Assembly (NCBI GenBank): GCA_028290245.1
Contig: JAQGKG010000176.1
Span: 1-8,079 of the forward strand
Reading direction: 5' to 3'
DNA: 8,079 nucleotides
Source: Devosia sp.
GTDB lineage: Bacteria > Pseudomonadota > Alphaproteobacteria > Rhizobiales > Devosiaceae
Within the stretch, counting starts at the first letter, position 1; the number at the start of each line of letters is the position of its first letter. Both the position numbers and the translations under genes were made by a program. Positions 5,336 to 8,079 of this stretch are shown here, one piece after another. The notes below the pieces were generated by a model. The model worked only from the letters and a program-made list of their open reading frames with translations. It did not search any database and had not been told where the DNA came from.

Positions 5336-6841
5336 TTGACCTTTAGGCATCTACTTATCGGCGCGTTGCTCGCGTCGACAATCGCTACGCCAGCTATGGC
5401 GCAGGCGAACACCGACATTACCGTTGTGCTGAGCGAGGAACTCGATCTGGTCGAGCCTTGCATGGCGACGCGCTCGAACATCGGCCGCGTGATCCTGCAG
5501 AACATCAGCGAGACACTGACCGAGCTGGACGTACGTGGCGACAAGGGCTTGATGCCCCGCCTGGCCGATAGCTGGGAAGACAAGGGCGACGGCACCTGGC
5601 AGTTCAAGCTGCACGACGGCGTCAAGTTTTCCGACGCCACCACCTTCGATGCCGCCGACGTCAAGCATTCGTTCGACCGCGTGTTTTCGGATCAGCTGAC
5701 CTGCGAGAGCAAGCGCTACTTCGCCGATACAACCCTAACCTTTACCGTGGTCGACGACCTTACCATCGACGTCAAGGCCGAGCCTGCCCAGCCCGTGTTG
5801 CCGCTGCTGATGAGCCTTGTCACCATCGTTCCTTCGGAAACCCCGATGGAATTCGTGCGTGACCCGATCGGCACTGGCCCCTACGTCATGACCGAGTGGA
5901 CCGCCGGCCAGCAGATCGTGCTGGATCGTCGTGCTGACTATTGGGGCACGCAGCCCGAGGTGACTAAGGCCACCTACCTGTTCCGCTCCGAGCCTGCCGT
6001 TCGTGCCGGCATGGTTGCTGCCGGTGAGGCCGATATCGCTCCTCAGATCACGGCCGAAGTTGCCGATAACAAGGCGACCGATTTCACCTACCTGAATTCG
6101 GAAACCGTCTACCTACGTGTCGATAGCCAGGACGCCCCGACCAGCGACATCCGCGTGCGCCAGGCACTGAATGCTGCCATCGATCGCGAAGCCTTTATCG
6201 GCACCGTGCTGCCAACCGGAACCGAGCTTGCAGTGGCCATGGTGCCGCCGACTACGCTCGGCTGGAACCCAAGCCTGACGCCTCCGGCTTACGATCCTGA
6301 ACTGGCCAAGAAGCTGCTTGCCGAAGCCAAGGCAGACGGCGTCGATATCAGCCTGCCGATCGAAGTCGTAGCCCGCACCGAGAACTTCCCCAACGTAACC
6401 GAGGTCTCCGAGGCCCTGGTGCAGATGTTCAATGAAGTCGGCTTTACAGCCACGTTGCGCATGGTCGAAGTTGCCGAGCACGAGCAGTACTACTCCAAGC
6501 CCTACCCCGAGAGCACCGGCACCCGCCTCGTTCTCGCGCAGCATGACAACAGCCGCGGCGACCCCGTATTCTCGATGTTCTTCAAGTATGACAGCAAGGG
6601 CACCCAGTCTGGCGTCAACGATCCCAAGCTCGATGAGATGATTGCTGCGGCTTCGGCTGCAACCGGTGACGAGCGTGCCGCCCTTTGGTCCGAAGTGTTC
6701 AAGTATGTCCAGAGCGATATCGTCGCCGACGTCCTGCTGTTCCACATGGTTGGCCTCAGCCGCGTTGGCGAACGTCTCGACTTCACGCCGACCATCGCGA
6801 CCAACCAGCAGCTGCAGCTGGCCGAAATCGGCTTCAAGTAA
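5336..6841 (+). CDS. ABC transporter substrate-binding protein, family 5 (DppA/OppA type)
   Basis: A 501-residue periplasmic binding protein (SBP_bac_5) that captures solute for the permeases encoded next. The N-terminus has Arg4/His5, a hydrophobic stretch to about residue 20 and a signal peptidase I site AMA-QA after residue 22. Family features include the early block with ETLTELD and LADSWE (about 59-81), TWQFKLHDGVKFSD (about 87-100), then DVKHSFDR, and the central DPIGTGPYVMTEW. Cys42 and Cys123 could form a disulfide. The family binds peptides, but also opines, nickel chelates and oligosaccharides, so the ligand is open; the divergent enzyme operon favours a sugar or sugar-acid compound. 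TTG 5336 is preferred because of GGGAGG and the compact signal peptide. ATG 5279, with a strong AGGAGG, would add 19 residues. Confidence 0.93.
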   Translation: MTFRHLLIGALLASTIATPAMAQANTDITVVLSEELDLVEPCMATRSNIGRVILQNISETLTELDVRGDKGLMPRLADSWEDKGDGTWQFKLHDGVKFSDATTFDAADVKHSFDRVFSDQLTCESKRYFADTTLTFTVVDDLTIDVKAEPAQPVLPLLMSLVTIVPSETPMEFVRDPIGTGPYVMTEWTAGQQIVLDRRADYWGTQPEVTKATYLFRSEPAVRAGMVAAGEADIAPQITAEVADNKATDFTYLNSETVYLRVDSQDAPTSDIRVRQALNAAIDREAFIGTVLPTGTELAVAMVPPTTLGWNPSLTPPAYDPELAKKLLAEAKADGVDISLPIEVVARTENFPNVTEVSEALVQMFNEVGFTATLRMVEVAEHEQYYSKPYPESTGTRLVLAQHDNSRGDPVFSMFFKYDSKGTQSGVNDPKLDEMIAAASAATGDERAALWSEVFKYVQSDIVADVLLFHMVGLSRVGERLDFTPTIATNQQLQLAEIGFK

Positions 6842-6863
6842 GACCCTCGCAGGTCCATAACAG

Positions 6864-6900
6864 GCGATGCCGGGGGCGCTCCCCCCGGCATCGCATTTTT
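6864..6900 (+). terminator. Intrinsic terminator/attenuator after the binding-protein gene
   Basis: A perfect 13-base-pair GC-rich stem (6864-6876 with 6882-6894) has a CGCTC loop and is followed by ATTTTT. It sits between the binding-protein stop and the permease start. Partial termination here would give more binding protein than membrane components, a common arrangement in ABC importers. No separate promoter for the permease is evident in the short remaining gap, so read-through is probably how it is expressed. Confidence 0.9.
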
Positions 6901-6922
6901 GAACAGATTGGACGATCCCGTC

Positions 6923-7837
6923 ATGACCAAACTGATCAGCCAGCGCGTGATCGCCAGCCTGCTGTCCCTGCTGGGGTTGTTGATCCTGGTGTTCTTCCTG
7001 TCGCGGCTTACGGGCGACCCGGCCGTCCTGTTTCTGCCAATCGATGCGACCGAGGAAATGAAGTCGCAGTTCCGTGCGCTGCACGGCCTCGACCTGCCCA
7101 TCCTCGAGCAATTCGCGCGCTACGTTTGGGATTTCGTCCACCTCGATTTCGGCGAGAGCTTGCGCAAGGCGCGGCCTGCCATCGATGTCGTGCTCGAAGC
7201 CTATGCCTGGACGCTGCCGCTGGCCGGTATCACCATGGCGCTGGTGATCTTGGCCGCGATTGTGCTGGGTTCGCTGGCGGCCTTCAATGTCGGCGGGTTC
7301 TTTGACCGGCTGGTATCTATCGTGTCGCTGATCGGCGCTTCGGCTCCCGACTTCTGGATCGCTATCGTTGCCATCGTGGTCTTCGCCATCAATTTGAGCT
7401 GGCTGCCGACCTCCGGCGTCGGTACGCCCTGGCACTGGATCTTGCCTATCTCCGTGCTGTTCATCCGCCCGTTCGGGCTGATCGTACAGGTGGTGCGCGG
7501 CTCGATGCTGACAGCTCTCTCGGCGCAATATGTCAAGACGGCGCGTGCCAAGGGCGTCAAGAACCTGCCCATCATCTTCGTGCATACGCTGCGCAATGCC
7601 ATGCTGCCGGTCATCACCGTGATCGGCGACCAGGCTGCGGCCATGCTCAACGGCGCGGTGATCGTCGAGACGATCTTCGGCTTTCCCGGCATCGGCAAGC
7701 TGATGATCGACTCCATCCTGCAGCGTGACTTCAACGTGGTGCTGGCCGCGATCATGGTCACGGCGCTTGCCATTTTCATCATGAACATCCTGATCGACCT
7801 GGCCTATGGCCTGCTCGATCCGCGGATCCGGAATTAG
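6923..7837 (+). CDS. ABC transporter permease, DppB type
   Basis: A 304-residue inner-membrane permease of the binding-protein-dependent transport family, with the length usual for DppB/OppB/GsiC. Hydrophobic segments are visible near residues 8-26, 93-122, 128-155, 160-185, 225-250 and 270-295, consistent with about six helices. The ATPase-contacting EAA-type loop follows in QYVKTARAKGVKN (about 199-211) with the typical downstream ETIFGFPGIGKLM. The N-terminal LSRLTGDP is also characteristic. The ATG at 6923 is chosen although its ribosome site is weak (GGA about ten bases upstream). An in-frame TTG at 6899 falls inside the terminator T-run and is unlikely. It pairs with the next gene's product to form the channel. 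Confidence 0.94.
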   Translation: MTKLISQRVIASLLSLLGLLILVFFLSRLTGDPAVLFLPIDATEEMKSQFRALHGLDLPILEQFARYVWDFVHLDFGESLRKARPAIDVVLEAYAWTLPLAGITMALVILAAIVLGSLAAFNVGGFFDRLVSIVSLIGASAPDFWIAIVAIVVFAINLSWLPTSGVGTPWHWILPISVLFIRPFGLIVQVVRGSMLTALSAQYVKTARAKGVKNLPIIFVHTLRNAMLPVITVIGDQAAAMLNGAVIVETIFGFPGIGKLMIDSILQRDFNVVLAAIMVTALAIFIMNILIDLAYGLLDPRIRN

Positions 7838-7846
7838 GAGCCCGCG

Positions 7847-8079
7847 ATGACCGAAGTTACTGTGGCCACCAAGCCCGTCTTGCAAGGCAAGTCCGGCTTT
7901 TCCGCACTGCTGTCGATGCTGTGGCGCGACAAGCTGGCCTTCGTCTCGGCCGTGATATTGGTGCTGATCATCCTCTGCGCCGTGCTTGGTCCGGCCCTGC
8001 TTGGCGATATGGCCAATAGCCAAAACCTGCGTGGGCGTAACAGCCCTCCGTTCGATCTGGCTCGTGGCTGGGCCTTTGT
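7847..8079 (+). CDS. ABC transporter permease, DppC type, N-terminal part (runs off window)
   Basis: An open frame from ATG 7847 to the window end gives 77 residues. TAGGAG (7835-7840), overlapping the stop of the preceding permease, lies six bases before the ATG. The start MTEVTVATK is hydrophilic, followed by LWRDKLAFVSAVILVLIILC (about residues 25-44), which is the first membrane helix with the positively charged lead-in seen in the N-terminal domain of DppC/OppC proteins. The stretch with NLRGRNSPPFDLARGWAF before the break also matches this family, in which a LGTD-LGRD-type segment should come next. It would form the heteromeric channel with the DppB-type protein. ATPase genes probably follow outside the window. 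Confidence 0.9.
   Translation, partial: MTEVTVATKPVLQGKSGFSALLSMLWRDKLAFVSAVILVLIILCAVLGPALLGDMANSQNLRGRNSPPFDLARGWAF

Noticed and set aside
5191..5664. A minus-strand frame covering the transporter promoter and the start of the binding protein.
   Set aside because: It is antisense to the signal peptide and promoter and has no family resemblance.
6113..8023. A 636-codon open frame on the minus strand opposite the binding protein and permease genes.
   Set aside because: It is antisense to three well-supported transporter genes, is rich in His/Gln/Asp/Arg in the way GC-rich shadow frames are, and shows no recognisable domain.

Overview
This window looks like a GC-rich alphaproteobacterial chromosome, probably Hyphomicrobiales (Rhizobiales). 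A Devosia-like genome is a guess from gene content and codon style, not something the sequence proves. No RNA genes, insertion sequences, phage genes or CRISPR arrays were seen. The DNA is densely coding, with one AT-richer regulatory gap of about 300 bases.

Layout. (1) Bases 1-861, plus strand: the C-terminal part of a maltooligosyltrehalose trehalohydrolase (treZ), which belongs to trehalose synthesis from glucans and is probably unrelated to the rest. It ends against the next gene, the two stop codons sharing a CTAG. (2) Bases 858-5032, minus strand: a compact four-gene operon. In transcription order it encodes a cytoplasmic sialidase-fold (BNR/Asp-box) protein, a PdxA2-type dehydrogenase, a DapA-superfamily aldolase and an iron-dependent alcohol dehydrogenase. 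Each junction is an overlap (TTGA, ATGA, ATGTCTGA), so translation is probably coupled. (3) Bases 5033-5335: the divergent regulatory region, with three dyad-symmetric sites, a good sigma70-type promoter for the plus strand, and a 10-base motif shared by both promoters in opposite orientation. (4) From 5336, plus strand: an ABC importer of the peptide/opine/oligosaccharide class (DppA/OppA family). It has a periplasmic binding protein, a strong intrinsic terminator that probably limits read-through, a DppB-type permease, and the start of a DppC-type permease that runs off the window. ATPase genes are expected beyond base 8079.

How it may work together (inference). The divergent importer and enzyme operon look like one substrate-uptake and catabolism locus. 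A solute enters by the ABC system and is processed in the cytoplasm by the sialidase-fold protein. The PdxA2-like enzyme then oxidises (and possibly decarboxylates) a hydroxy-acid, the DapA-like aldolase splits a 2-keto acid to pyruvate and an aldehyde, and the Fe-ADH interconverts that aldehyde and an alcohol. The aldolase lacks the arginine that marks true dihydrodipicolinate synthase, and the PdxA2-like gene is linked to catabolic rather than vitamin B6 genes, so neither is likely to be housekeeping. I do not recognise this exact combination as a characterised pathway. The substrate is unknown, and no kinase, dehydratase or regulator for it lies in the window.
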